NCBI RefSeq assembly: GCF_003057745.1
Contig: NZ_QBJD02000003.1
Span: forward strand, 62,001 to 126,000
DNA length: 64,000 nt
Origin: Enterobacter sp. RIT418
Lineage (GTDB): Bacteria; Pseudomonadota; Gammaproteobacteria; Enterobacterales; Enterobacteriaceae
Direction of reading: 5' to 3'
Part shown: positions 1 through 9,438 of the stretch, one piece after another
How positions within the stretch are numbered: position 1 is the stretch's first letter
How the letters are laid out: each line of letters starts with the position of its first letter
The notes under the pieces: model-generated
Database searches by the model: none
The model's input: the letters and a program-made list of their open reading frames with translations, nothing else
Told to the model about the DNA's origin: nothing
Position numbers and translations under genes: made by a program

Positions 1-1
1 A

Positions 2-265
2 AACAGCATCGTCGGCGCGGCGGCGTTCGTGAAGGCCAAAGCCGAAATGCCCGCCAACCACCTGATCATCGGCAGCCCGGCGAAGGCGATCCGCACCCTG
101 AGCGAGCAGGAGATCGCCTGGAAGCAGCAGGGCACCCGCGAGTATCAGGTGCTGGTGGAGCGCTGCAAGCTGACGATGCACCAGGTCGAGCCGCTGCGCG
201 AGGAAGAGCCGGGGCGCAAGCGGCTGGTCTTTGATGAGAACTTGCGGCCGAAGTCGGCGGGGTGA
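2..265 (+). CDS. paaY: PaaY-type hexapeptide-repeat protein, C-terminal part
   Basis: This is the 3' end of a gene that starts before the window; the open frame runs from base 2 without an in-window start. The visible 87 residues open with the last turn of a left-handed beta helix ([12 protein letters not shown]) followed by the '[15 protein letters not shown]' segment typical of gamma-carbonic-anhydrase-like hexapeptide proteins, then a charged C-terminal helix. The length and sequence of that tail match PaaY, the thioesterase-like accessory protein of phenylacetate degradation. In K-12 paaY is also not far upstream of azoR and hrpA, which supports the call. The assignment rests on the C-terminus only. 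Confidence 0.75.
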   Translation, partial: NSIVGAAAFVKAKAEMPANHLIIGSPAKAIRTLSEQEIAWKQQGTREYQVLVERCKLTMHQVEPLREEEPGRKRLVFDENLRPKSAG

Positions 266-423
266 AAATTACCACATCGTATAGGGTGCGTACAGTTGAG
301 GTATTTTCACAATCAAATCCGGATTTATTTTTAGCATTTTAAAGTGAATTCATTGTCATTTAATTCATATTTTTTTAAGATCTAATACCTGAATATGCGC
401 TTAAGAAGTTTTGGATAAATGTA

Positions 424-873
424 ATGAAAATCTCTCGAAGTGTCGGCGTCATGCTTATTGCTGGAGCACAGTTAGGGATGTGCTTTTCGGTTCAGGCTGG
501 GCTTTTTAGCAAACCCATCGATCTTTCAAAGCCCTTTGTTTGTAAAGACATCTCTCCAACACCGATGAGAATCACTGAAAAAGGGCTCATCATAGGAGGC
601 ATAGTTTATCCGTTGTACAACCCTAACGCAGCATCCACCCCAACGATGACAAATTCGATTTTCCGTAGTAAGGACAACCTGGAAGAGATTGACATTGTAC
701 AATATGCGAGCGATGGCGAAATTAGCGTGAGTTACATGAAATTTTATAGCGATCCCGACCAATTCATGGATGAAGCATTAATCGAAAAAAATAAAATATT
801 CGAGAAGGCCAGTTTCGCCGTGGACAACCCCAATCCTTATTTCCATTCCAAAAACCAGGGTTGTCATCAGTAG
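424..873 (+). CDS. Putative secreted protein, 149 aa, unknown function
   Basis: I do not recognise this protein. It has a clear Sec signal peptide (basic MKISR, hydrophobic stretch, cleavage near SVQA-GLF, residue about 27), so the mature chain of about 122 residues is probably periplasmic. The mature part has two cysteines (CKDI near the start, GCHQ at the very end) that could form one disulfide. No lipobox is seen. Codon use and the region in front of it are AT-rich compared with paaY and yaiL, which suggests acquired DNA. It lies just upstream of the phospholipase-D-type gene on the same strand, so the two may be co-transcribed. Confidence 0.6.
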   Translation: MKISRSVGVMLIAGAQLGMCFSVQAGLFSKPIDLSKPFVCKDISPTPMRITEKGLIIGGIVYPLYNPNAASTPTMTNSIFRSKDNLEEIDIVQYASDGEISVSYMKFYSDPDQFMDEALIEKNKIFEKASFAVDNPNPYFHSKNQGCHQ

Positions 874-926
874 CATTTCTCATCAAGGCCGTATTGAGCT
901 GCACAACTTTGCTAAAAAGGAAGCCA

Positions 927-2117
927 GTGAAAATTATCACATCTCCATTCGAAATTGATCTCGCTCTCGTAAAACTCATGCGTAAATACGCAAAATATCA
1001 TATTGCGACAGCGTGGGCTTCGATGGGCTCAAAAGCGTCATTTGCTCTGCTGAAAAATAAACACAAAATAGTCAAAATGATCGTCGGGACGCATTTTTAC
1101 CAAACGCATCCTAATTTCATCGATGCCTTTTCAAGTGGTTGTAATGTAAGATTTATACTGAAGACCGATGGCGTTTTTCATCCAAAGCTGTATCTTTTCT
1201 CGAACGAGAATGGGGAATGGGAATGTCTGGTAGGAAGCGCCAATTTCACTGCGTCCGCGCTGACAAAAAATCATGAAATGATGACCCACTTTAAGAGCAA
1301 CGAGCCCGGAGCAGATACGGCCTTAGCGGATATTTTGCAAGCGATTGATCTCTATTGGTCGGAAGCGAGTAAGATGACTTGCCGGGAAATTTCCAATTAT
1401 AAAAACATATGGAATAAAAACAGGCAAAAGTTAGATGCCTTGAAAGGTGTCTACGGCGAAACCAAAAATAAACGGAGTATATTGAGCTCTGAGATATTCT
1501 CACTCACGTGGGATGAGTACTATAAAAGAATTTCCGATGATGAGTTAAATTCCTTTCAGGGCAGGCTTGATGTACTCGACACGGTTCAGAAGTATTTTAC
1601 GGAGAATTCATCCTTCTCGGCGTTGAGTGACCTGCAGCGTAAACAAGTTGCGGGGGTAATTAATGGCGTAGACATTAACTGGAAATGGTTTGGCAGCATG
1701 GTCGGAGCCGGCTACTTTAAAAATGTGATTAACACTAATAATCCCTATCTTTCTGAAGCGCTGGATCAAATACCCTTAACGGGTATTGTTATCGAGGCTG
1801 ATTATAAAAAGTATGTGAGATTGTTTAGGCTCGCATTCCCCGAGGGCGGGGCAGCCATTGCGACTATGACCAGGATGCTGGCCATGAAGCGTCCAGATTA
1901 TTTTGTTTGTTTAGACAGTCAGAACCGACGCGCATTATGTAATGATTTTTCCATAGCAATGAATGTAACGCCAGAAAACTACTGGCAAAATATTATTTTG
2001 CGCATAACGGATTCAGTCTGGTGGTCTTCACCTTTACCCGACAGTTTTTCCGAAGCACAGGCATGGAAAGGCCGCGCGGCGATGATCGATTCACTATTTT
2101 ATCAGGGCCTGCCGTAA
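927..2117 (+). CDS. Phospholipase-D-type (HKD) putative nuclease with extra C-terminal domain
   Basis: The 396-residue product has an N-terminal phospholipase-D-like domain (about residues 1-150) with one HKD-type motif: HPKLYLF (His85, Lys87), then GSANFT about 16 residues later, then KNHEM. The single motif suggests a dimer sharing one active site, as in the Nuc and BfiI-type nucleases. The C-terminal half (about 230-396) holds a conserved-looking stretch with RPDYFV..D..NRRALC and WWSSPLP that I cannot assign. I chose GTG 927 because an AAGGAAG sequence sits 3-10 bases upstream; a longer frame from TTG 861 would overlap the preceding gene and has no such site. DNA is AT-rich. A defence-type nuclease is possible but not shown; no methylase or helicase partner is adjacent. 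Confidence 0.65.
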   Translation: MKIITSPFEIDLALVKLMRKYAKYHIATAWASMGSKASFALLKNKHKIVKMIVGTHFYQTHPNFIDAFSSGCNVRFILKTDGVFHPKLYLFSNENGEWECLVGSANFTASALTKNHEMMTHFKSNEPGADTALADILQAIDLYWSEASKMTCREISNYKNIWNKNRQKLDALKGVYGETKNKRSILSSEIFSLTWDEYYKRISDDELNSFQGRLDVLDTVQKYFTENSSFSALSDLQRKQVAGVINGVDINWKWFGSMVGAGYFKNVINTNNPYLSEALDQIPLTGIVIEADYKKYVRLFRLAFPEGGAAIATMTRMLAMKRPDYFVCLDSQNRRALCNDFSIAMNVTPENYWQNIILRITDSVWWSSPLPDSFSEAQAWKGRAAMIDSLFYQGLP

Positions 2118-2192
2118 AGATATTAATCAGACTTACTTCCGCCCATTTCTATCATGGGCGGGCTATGGTGCGTTAAGCCGCAGCGTTCTGCT

Positions 2193-2972
2193 TCAGCCAG
2201 CATCAGACGATCGTTCCTCCCGACCCACCAGCGCCAGCGCGCTTGCGCTGGCCGGGTCAAACAGCGACAGGCTCTCGATGTGGCTCAGCATAATGACTTT
2301 TCTAAATGCCATGGCGCTTCGGGGTTCTGAATCCAGCGTGATGCCGTGCGCGTCATACCAGGCGCTGTAGTTATTCTCGATGCGCATGCTCATCGTTTTG
2401 ACGTCGCGGTAGCCGCTCAGCATCGGGATCAGGACGATATTCGCCGTTTTTTCATATTCCAGGGTGGCGGTATGGATCATGCCGATATAGATCCTGCGCG
2501 ATTTCAGCGTCACCTGCGCGAGCTCGCCTTCCTCCATGCACTGGTAGAGCAGCTGTTCGATACCGCTCGACTGCGCGAGGCGCTGGTAGAGCTTTTTTCT
2601 GCCGCTTCCGTCCAGCCGCGCGCTTCCGGCCCAGTTCGAGCGGTAAAGACAAAACAGAATGGTGAAAGCCAGCATCAGGACTACGGGCGCCTGAATGCCT
2701 AAAAAGCTCCAGTTCATAAACTCCATTTGCCAGTTGGCGTAGCGTTCGGAGCTGAAATGGAAGGTGTTATCGGCAGCGGACAGCGCGAGCAGAAGCAGCC
2801 ACAGCAGCCCCGTCGCGATCACGCCCTGCAGCACGAAAATGCAGCCGTACAGCGCGACAAGAAAATAGACGTCCCAGCCGAAAGAACGCTTGATTTTGAA
2901 GCGGGTCGAGAGGTCGCGGCTGGTGTACCAGTATCCGCACACCATTAGCACCATAAAGATCGCCGTTCCCAT
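2193..2972 (-). CDS. Multi-pass inner-membrane protein, unknown function
   Basis: A 259-residue protein with hydrophobic segments near residues 1-17, 32-65 (probably two passes around a GCIFVLQGVIATGLLWLLLL core) and 92-112 (GIQAPVVLMLAFTILFCLY), followed by a soluble C-terminal domain of about 145 residues. The soluble part contains an IYIGMIHTATLEYEK segment but no motif I can name. I do not recognise the family. It is preceded by a 65-residue gene one base away on the same strand, so the two form a tight operon. It is convergent with the phospholipase-D-type gene; a short GCCCAT/ATGGGC hairpin lies between them. Confidence 0.6.
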   Translation of the reverse strand: MGTAIFMVLMVCGYWYTSRDLSTRFKIKRSFGWDVYFLVALYGCIFVLQGVIATGLLWLLLLALSAADNTFHFSSERYANWQMEFMNWSFLGIQAPVVLMLAFTILFCLYRSNWAGSARLDGSGRKKLYQRLAQSSGIEQLLYQCMEEGELAQVTLKSRRIYIGMIHTATLEYEKTANIVLIPMLSGYRDVKTMSMRIENNYSAWYDAHGITLDSEPRSAMAFRKVIMLSHIESLSLFDPASASALALVGREERSSDAG

Positions 2973-2973
2973 G

Positions 2974-3171
2974 TCACGCCCTCTTCAGTGCGTTAACGTG
3001 GCGAAGGAAGTCTTCACGCACCTCGTTGCTTTTGAAATTTACGGACGCGTTCCCGTCCTGGTCGATGATAATTCGGTCGCCGTCCTCGACGGCCTCAATG
3101 ATTTCCTGCTGGCTCATGACCTGCAGCAGGGACTCGGGGCTGGAAAATATCGACATAAACAGGCGTTTCAT
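2974..3171 (-). CDS. Small acidic hypothetical protein, 65 aa
   Basis: A short soluble protein with the segment SQQEIIEAVEDGDRIIIDQD in its middle and a basic C-terminus. I do not recognise the family. Its stop codon lies one base before the start codon of the downstream membrane protein, so translation of the two is probably coupled; this is the main reason for accepting such a short frame. A small partner or regulator of the membrane protein is a reasonable guess only. Confidence 0.5.
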   Translation of the reverse strand: MKRLFMSIFSSPESLLQVMSQQEIIEAVEDGDRIIIDQDGNASVNFKSNEVREDFLRHVNALKRA

Positions 3172-3318
3172 CGCGCGGTTTCCTTATCAATGAAAAGGAT
3201 AAGCCTGGTCGACAGGTGAAGATATTTCATTCAGGTTAAGCCGAAAAGTTCGGAATGTTTCAGCGATTACCCATAACGGGTATAATCCCGCCAAATTTCC
3301 AACCGGTTTACAACGAAC

Positions 3319-3858
3319 ATGTCAAAACTCACCTTACAAGAGCAGATGCTGAAAGCGGGCTTAGTGACCAGCAAGAAAGTGGCTAAAGTCCAGCGCACGG
3401 CGAAGAAATCCCGCGTGCAGGCCCGCGAGGCCAGAGAAGCGGTAGAAGAGAACAAAAAGGCGCAGCTTGAGCGCGACAGGCAGCTGAGCGAGCAGCACAA
3501 GCAGGCGGTGCTGGCGAAAGAGTTTAAGGCTCAGGTTAAGCAGCTGATCGAGATGAACCGCATCACCGTGTCGAAGGGCAATATTACCTTTAACTTCACC
3601 GACGGTAATCTTATCAAGAAAATTGAGGTGGATAAGCTGACGCAAACCCAGCTGATAAACGGCCGCCTGGCGATTGCGCGCCTGGTGGTTAACGCCAGCG
3701 GCGACTGCGAATACGCGATTATCCCGGCGGTGGTGGCGGATAAAATTGCCCAGCGCGATGCCGACAGCATCGTTCTGAACAGCGCGCTGAGTGATGAGGC
3801 TCAGGATGAAGACGATCCGTACGCAGACTTCAAAATTCCGGACGATTTGATGTGGTAA
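3319..3858 (+). CDS. yaiL: DUF2058 family protein YaiL
   Basis: The 179-residue sequence is close to E. coli YaiL along its whole length. The N-terminal half is a highly charged helical, probably coiled-coil region (about 20-75, rich in K, R, E and A). The C-terminal half has the conserved NRITVSKGNI, FNFTDGNLIKKI and LINGRLAIARL segments and ends in the acidic DDPYADFKIPDDLMW. The family is annotated as a nucleoprotein or polynucleotide-associated protein, but its role is not established. It faces the pseudouridine synthase gene tail to tail, seven bases apart. The start follows an upstream AT-poor spacer and matches the family N-terminus MSKLTLQEQ. Confidence 0.85.
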   Translation: MSKLTLQEQMLKAGLVTSKKVAKVQRTAKKSRVQAREAREAVEENKKAQLERDRQLSEQHKQAVLAKEFKAQVKQLIEMNRITVSKGNITFNFTDGNLIKKIEVDKLTQTQLINGRLAIARLVVNASGDCEYAIIPAVVADKIAQRDADSIVLNSALSDEAQDEDDPYADFKIPDDLMW

Positions 3859-3865
3859 GCCGGGC

Positions 3866-4552
3866 TTAAAACGGCGCGGCGTGGCGGGCGTTAACCGCCT
3901 CTCCGCTCACCGGATGAACAAAGTCCAGCCCGCTGGCGTGTAGCATTAACCGCGGTGCGTCGGCGGAGCCGGGATAGGTTAACCCGCCGTACAGATCGCA
4001 GCCCAGAATAGGGTGGCCCAGCTCCCGGCAGTGAATGCGCAGCTGGTGGGTGCGCCCGGTTTCCGGGGTTAGCAACACCCTCGTTAGCGCTAACCCCGTC
4101 TCCTGATAAACACGTTCGATTACCCGATAGCGGGAGCGCGCGGGCTTGCCGTTAACCGCGCTAATCGACATCAGCGGAAACAGTGCCGGATCTTTCGCAA
4201 TCGGCGCGTCGATACTCCCTTCATCCTCTTTCACATGCCCGCAAAGCAGGGCGGTGTAGACTTTCTCCACGCCGCGCTCGCTGAACTGGCGGCACAGCGC
4301 CGCGTTGATCGCCTTGTTGCGCGCCACCACCATCAGCCCGGAGGTGCCAAAATCAAGACGATGCACCAGCGTACAGCCGGGGAAGGTCTGCACCAGGCGA
4401 AAGTGAACGGAGTCGAGGTTTTGCGGGTTTTTGCCTGACAGGCTGAGCAATCCGGAAGGCTTGTTAATCAGCACCAGATGGTCGTCCTGATACAGCGTTT
4501 CTATTGCCTCGCGGCACGGCGGAGCAATAAAGGTATCGATAATCACTGACAT
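3866..4552 (-). CDS. RluA-family RNA pseudouridine synthase
   Basis: A 228-residue protein of the RluA family, which converts uridine to pseudouridine in rRNA or tRNA. The catalytic motif HRLDFGTSG (catalytic Asp in HRLD, about residue 67) is intact, as are the LINKPSGLL motif near residue 29 and the RTHQLRIHCRELGHPILGC motif near residue 168. There is no S4 domain. The length fits RluA (219 aa in E. coli), but the sequence is diverged enough from RluA that I treat it as a paralogue; the target RNA site cannot be told from sequence. It follows azoR on the same strand but a good terminator lies between them. Confidence 0.8.
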   Translation of the reverse strand: MSVIIDTFIAPPCREAIETLYQDDHLVLINKPSGLLSLSGKNPQNLDSVHFRLVQTFPGCTLVHRLDFGTSGLMVVARNKAINAALCRQFSERGVEKVYTALLCGHVKEDEGSIDAPIAKDPALFPLMSISAVNGKPARSRYRVIERVYQETGLALTRVLLTPETGRTHQLRIHCRELGHPILGCDLYGGLTYPGSADAPRLMLHASGLDFVHPVSGEAVNARHAAPF

Positions 4553-4600
4553 CAGGCAGCCCGGCGGAAGAGTGGGTGCGCATGATAGCGAAAGGTGGGG

Positions 4601-4635
4601 AAAAGAAAAACCCTCTCACCGGGCGGTGAGAGGGG
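4601..4635 (-). terminator. Rho-independent terminator after azoR
   Basis: Read on the minus strand, a ten-base stem (CCCTCTCACC/GGTGAGAGGG, plus-strand 4611-4620 and 4625-4634, loop of four) is followed by TTTTTCTTTT. It ends azoR transcription and separates it from the pseudouridine synthase gene. Confidence 0.9.
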
Positions 4636-4641
4636 GAAATC

Positions 4642-5262
<621 letters not shown>

Positions 5263-5450
5263 TTATTTGATTGAAGGGGGATGCCCCGTTGCTTGTTGAC
5301 ACTTTATTCACAATCCTGCCACAGGGATAGCGCAATATATCGAAGCCTATGTTCGAAATTTTTGAATAAGGCGTGAAAAGCGCGGGTGTGGTACTCTATA
5401 CCAATCATTAAAAAGAGATTTTATCCGGCAGTGCACTGCCCGTTAACGCT

Positions 5451-8400
5451 ATGACAGAACTCCAAACGCTCACCTTCCCGATGCTCATGCAGCGGCTTGA
5501 TTCCCTGATGCTGCGCGACAAACAGCGGTTTGCCCGTCGTCTGCACGGCGTGAAGAAGGTTAAAAATCCTGATGCACAACAGGCCATTTACCAGGAGATG
5601 GCGAAAGAGATTGACCAGGCGGCAGGGAAAGTTGTGCTGCGCGAAGCCGCGCGCCCGGCGATTACCTATCCGGAAAACCTGCCCGTCAGCCAGAAAAAAC
5701 AGGACATTCTCAACGCCGTGCGCGATCACCAGGTGGTGATTGTCGCGGGGGAAACCGGGTCCGGTAAAACCACCCAGCTGCCAAAAATCTGCATGGAGCT
5801 GGGGCGCGGGGTGAAAGGGCTGATTGGCCACACGCAGCCGCGTCGTCTGGCGGCGCGCACCGTGGCGAACCGCATTGCCGAAGAGCTGCAAACGGAGCCG
5901 GGCGGCTGCATCGGCTACAAGGTGCGCTTCAGCGATCGCGTCAGCGACAACACCATGGTCAAGCTGATGACCGACGGCATCCTGCTGGCGGAAATTCAGC
6001 AGGACAGGCTGCTGATGCAGTACGACACCATCATTATTGATGAAGCGCACGAGCGCAGCCTGAATATCGATTTCCTGCTCGGCTACCTGAAAGAGCTGCT
6101 GCCGCGCCGTCCTGACCTGAAGATCATCATCACCTCCGCGACCATCGATCCGGAACGTTTCTCAAAGCATTTCAACAACGCGCCGATTATTGAAGTCTCC
6201 GGCCGTACCTTTCCGGTGGAAGTGCGCTATCGCCCGATTGTCGAAGAGGCGGACGATACCGAGCGCGACCAGCTGCAGGCCATCTTCGATGCCGTTGACG
6301 AGCTCGGCAGGGAGAGCGCGGGCGACATTCTGATCTTCATGAGCGGCGAGCGCGAAATCCGCGATACCGCCGACGCGCTGAGCAAGCGCGACCTGCGCCA
6401 CACCGAGATCCTGCCGCTTTACGCGCGCCTGTCGAACAGCGAGCAGAACCGCGTGTTCCAGCCGCACGGCGGACGCCGCATCGTGCTGGCGACCAACGTG
6501 GCGGAAACCTCGCTCACCGTGCCGGGGATCAAATACGTGATCGACCCGGGCACGGCGCGCATCAGCCGCTACAGCTACCGCACCAAGGTGCAGCGCCTGC
6601 CGATTGAGCCGGTGTCGCAGGCCTCCGCCAACCAGCGTAAGGGCCGCTGCGGCCGCGTGTCGGAAGGGATCTGCATTCGCCTCTATTCTGAGGACGATTT
6701 CCTCTCGCGCCCGGCGTTTACCGACCCGGAAATTCTGCGCACCAACCTCGCGTCCGTCATTCTGCAGATGACCGCGCTGGGGCTGGGCGACATCGCCGCG
6801 TTTCCGTTCGTGGAGGCGCCGGACAAGCGCAACATCCAGGACGGCGTGCGCCTGCTGGAAGAGCTCGGCGCGATCGCCACCGACGAGCAGGCGACTGCTT
6901 ACAAGCTGACGCCGCTGGGCCGCCAGCTGAGCCAGCTGCCGGTCGATCCGCGCCTGGCGCGCATGGTGCTCGAAGCGCAGAAGCACGGCTGCGTGCGCGA
7001 GGCGATGATCATCACCTCGGCGCTCTCGATTCAGGACCCGCGCGAGCGTCCGATGGACAAGCAGCAGGCCTCCGATGAGAAGCATCGCCGCTTCCACGAT
7101 AAAGAGTCCGATTTCCTCGCCTTTGTGAACCTGTGGAACTACCTCGGCGAGCAGCAGAAGGCGCTCTCCTCTAACCAGTTCCGCCGCCAGTGCCGGGTGG
7201 ATTTCCTCAACTACCTGCGCGTGCGCGAGTGGCAGGATATCTACACCCAGCTGCGGCAGGTGGTGAAAGAGCTGGGCATTCCGGTCAACAGCGAGCCGGC
7301 GGAGTACCGCGAAATTCACATCGCGCTGCTGACCGGGCTGCTGTCGCATATCGGCATGAAGGATGCCGACAAGCAGGAGTTTACCGGCGCGCGCAACGCC
7401 CGTTTCTCCATCTTCCCGGGTTCCGGGCTGTTCAAAAAGCCGCCGAAGTGGACGATGGTGGCCGAGCTGGTGGAAACCAGCCGCCTGTGGGGGCGCATTG
7501 CGGCCCGTATCGATCCGGAGTGGGTTGAGCCGGTTGCCCAGCACCTGCTGAAGCGTTCGTACAGCGAGCCGCACTGGGAGCGCGCGCAGGGCGCGGTGAT
7601 GGCGACCGAGAAAGTGACGGTGTACGGCCTGCCGGTGGTGGCCGCGCGCAAGGTCAACTACAGCCAGATCGATCCAGCCCTCAGCCGGGAGCTGTTTATC
7701 CGCCACGCGCTGGTCGAGGGCGACTGGCAGACGCGCCACGCCTTCTTCCGCGAAAACCTGAAGCTGCGTGCGGAAGTGGAGGAGCTGGAGCACAAAACGC
7801 GCCGCCGCGACATCCTCGTGGACGACGAGACGCTGTTTGAGTTTTACGACCAGCGCATCAGCCACGACGTGGTCTCCGCGCGCCACTTTGACAGCTGGTG
7901 GAAGAAGATCGCGAAAGAGACGCCGGACCTGCTCAACTTTGAAAAGAGCATGCTGATTAAGGAGGGCGCGGAGTCGGTGAGCAAGCTCGACTACCCGAAC
8001 TTCTGGCATCAGGGCAACCTCAAGCTGCGCCTGACCTACCAGTTTGAGCCGGGCGCGGACGCGGACGGCGTGACCGTCCACATTCCGCTGCCGCTGCTGA
8101 ACCAGGTGGCGGAGAGCGGGTTTGAGTGGCAAATCCCCGGCCTGCGCCGCGAGCTGGTGATTGCGCTGATCAAATCGCTGCCGAAGCCGGTGCGCCGTAA
8201 CTTTGTGCCTGCGCCAAACTACGCCGAGGCGTTTTTAGGCCGCGTGACGCCGCTGGAGATGCCGCTGCTGGACGCGATGGAGCGCGAGTTCCGCCGCATG
8301 ACCGGCACCACCATCGACCGCGAGGACTGGCACTGGGATCAGGTGCCCGATCACCTCAAAATCACCTTCCGCGTGGTGGACGATAAAAATAAAAAGCTGC

Positions 8401-9353
8401 TGGAGGGCCGTTCGCTTACCGAGCTGAAGGACGCGCTGAAGGGCAAGGTACAGGAGACGCTCTCTGCGGTGGCGGATGACGGCATTGAGCAGAGCGGGCT
8501 GCACATCTGGAGCTTTGGTCAGCTTCCGGAAAGCTACGAACAGAAGCGCGGTAACTACAGGGTAAAAGCCTGGCCCGCGCTGGTGGACGAGCGCGACAGC
8601 GTGGCGATTAAGCTGTTCGACAATCCTCAGGAACAGCAGCAGATGATGTGGCGCGGGCTGCGCCGCCTGCTGCTGCTCAACATCCCGTCGCCGATCAAGT
8701 ATCTGCACGAGAAGCTGCCGAACAAGGCCAAGCTGGGGCTGTACTTTAACCCGTACGGCAAGGTGCTGGACCTGATTGACGACTGCATCTCCTGCGGCGT
8801 GGACAAGCTGATTGACGAGGCGGGCGGCCCGGTTTGGACCGAGGAAGCGTTTGCGAAACTGCACGACAAGGTGCGCGCCGAGCTGAACGATACCGTGGTG
8901 GAGATTGCCAAACAGGTCGAACAGATCCTGACGGCGGTATTCAACATCAACAAGCGGCTGAAGGGGCGCGTGGACATGACCATGGCGCTTGGCCTGTCGG
9001 ACGTGAAGGCGCAGATGGCGGGGCTGGTGTACCGGGGGTTTGTCACCGGCAACGGCTTCAAGCGCCTGGGCGATACGCTGCGCTACCTGCACGGAATTGA
9101 AAAACGGCTGGAAAAAATGGCCATCGATCCGCACCGCGATCGCGCTCAAATGCTGAAGGTGGAGAGCGTGCAGCAGGCGTGGCAGCAGTGGCTCAACAAG
9201 CTGCCGTCCGCCCGCCGCGACGATGAGGACGTGCAGGCGATCCGCTGGATGATCGAGGAGCTGCGCGTCAGCTTCTTCGCGCAGCAGCTCGGGACGCCGT
9301 ACCCAATTTCGGATAAGCGTATTTTGCAGGCGATGGAGCAAATTTCCGGTTAA
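5451..9353 (+). CDS. hrpA: ATP-dependent RNA helicase HrpA (DEAH box)
   Basis: The 1300-residue product has the same length as E. coli HrpA and aligns along its whole length. Motif I GETGSGKTT is at residues 100-108, the DEAH box at 197-200, SAT at 229-231 and motif VI QRKGRCGR at 395-402. Helicase-associated domains follow, then the long HrpA-specific C-terminal region that is absent from shorter DEAH helicases such as HrpB. Known roles of HrpA include processing of a fimbrial mRNA and rescue of stalled ribosomes. The gene stands alone, divergent from azoR and followed by a REP-type repeat. The opposite strand has very long open frames, a by-product of codon bias. Confidence 0.97.
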   Translation: MTELQTLTFPMLMQRLDSLMLRDKQRFARRLHGVKKVKNPDAQQAIYQEMAKEIDQAAGKVVLREAARPAITYPENLPVSQKKQDILNAVRDHQVVIVAGETGSGKTTQLPKICMELGRGVKGLIGHTQPRRLAARTVANRIAEELQTEPGGCIGYKVRFSDRVSDNTMVKLMTDGILLAEIQQDRLLMQYDTIIIDEAHERSLNIDFLLGYLKELLPRRPDLKIIITSATIDPERFSKHFNNAPIIEVSGRTFPVEVRYRPIVEEADDTERDQLQAIFDAVDELGRESAGDILIFMSGEREIRDTADALSKRDLRHTEILPLYARLSNSEQNRVFQPHGGRRIVLATNVAETSLTVPGIKYVIDPGTARISRYSYRTKVQRLPIEPVSQASANQRKGRCGRVSEGICIRLYSEDDFLSRPAFTDPEILRTNLASVILQMTALGLGDIAAFPFVEAPDKRNIQDGVRLLEELGAIATDEQATAYKLTPLGRQLSQLPVDPRLARMVLEAQKHGCVREAMIITSALSIQDPRERPMDKQQASDEKHRRFHDKESDFLAFVNLWNYLGEQQKALSSNQFRRQCRVDFLNYLRVREWQDIYTQLRQVVKELGIPVNSEPAEYREIHIALLTGLLSHIGMKDADKQEFTGARNARFSIFPGSGLFKKPPKWTMVAELVETSRLWGRIAARIDPEWVEPVAQHLLKRSYSEPHWERAQGAVMATEKVTVYGLPVVAARKVNYSQIDPALSRELFIRHALVEGDWQTRHAFFRENLKLRAEVEELEHKTRRRDILVDDETLFEFYDQRISHDVVSARHFDSWWKKIAKETPDLLNFEKSMLIKEGAESVSKLDYPNFWHQGNLKLRLTYQFEPGADADGVTVHIPLPLLNQVAESGFEWQIPGLRRELVIALIKSLPKPVRRNFVPAPNYAEAFLGRVTPLEMPLLDAMEREFRRMTGTTIDREDWHWDQVPDHLKITFRVVDDKNKKLLEGRSLTELKDALKGKVQETLSAVADDGIEQSGLHIWSFGQLPESYEQKRGNYRVKAWPALVDERDSVAIKLFDNPQEQQQMMWRGLRRLLLLNIPSPIKYLHEKLPNKAKLGLYFNPYGKVLDLIDDCISCGVDKLIDEAGGPVWTEEAFAKLHDKVRAELNDTVVEIAKQVEQILTAVFNINKRLKGRVDMTMALGLSDVKAQMAGLVYRGFVTGNGFKRLGDTLRYLHGIEKRLEKMAIDPHRDRAQMLKVESVQQAWQQWLNKLPSARRDDEDVQAIRWMIEELRVSFFAQQLGTPYPISDKRILQAMEQISG

Positions 9354-9362
9354 AAACAGCAC

Positions 9363-9431
9363 CCGGTGGCGCTGCGCTTACCGGGCCTACGGAAGAATAT
9401 GTAGGCCCGGTAAGGCACATCCGCCACCCGG
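9363..9431. repeat. REP-type inverted repeat (BIME-like)
   Basis: Two imperfect arms, 'CCGGTGGCGCTGCGCTTACC' reading in and 'GGTAAGGCACATCCGCCACC' reading out, flank an inner stem GGGCCTAC/GTAGGCCC. This is the form of enterobacterial REP elements. It lies between the convergent ends of hrpA and the outer-membrane efflux gene, where it may also stop transcription. A related unit occurs at 28466. Confidence 0.8.
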
Positions 9432-9438
9432 CACGTTC

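Noticed and set aside
861-926. TTG start for the phospholipase-D-type protein
   Set aside because: It would overlap the secreted-protein gene and has no ribosome site; GTG 927 has a good one.
6162-8132. Very long open frame antisense to hrpA
   Set aside because: Its product is low-complexity, rich in Arg, His, Leu and Val as expected from reading GC-rich codons backwards. hrpA on the other strand has clear homology over the whole span.
8235-9362. Second long frame antisense to hrpA
   Set aside because: Same reason; no ribosome site and composition typical of a codon-bias by-product.
9363-9431. CRISPR-like or attachment-site repeat
   Set aside because: The unit is a REP inverted repeat, with isolated relatives at 28466 and 47308, not a regular direct-repeat array.
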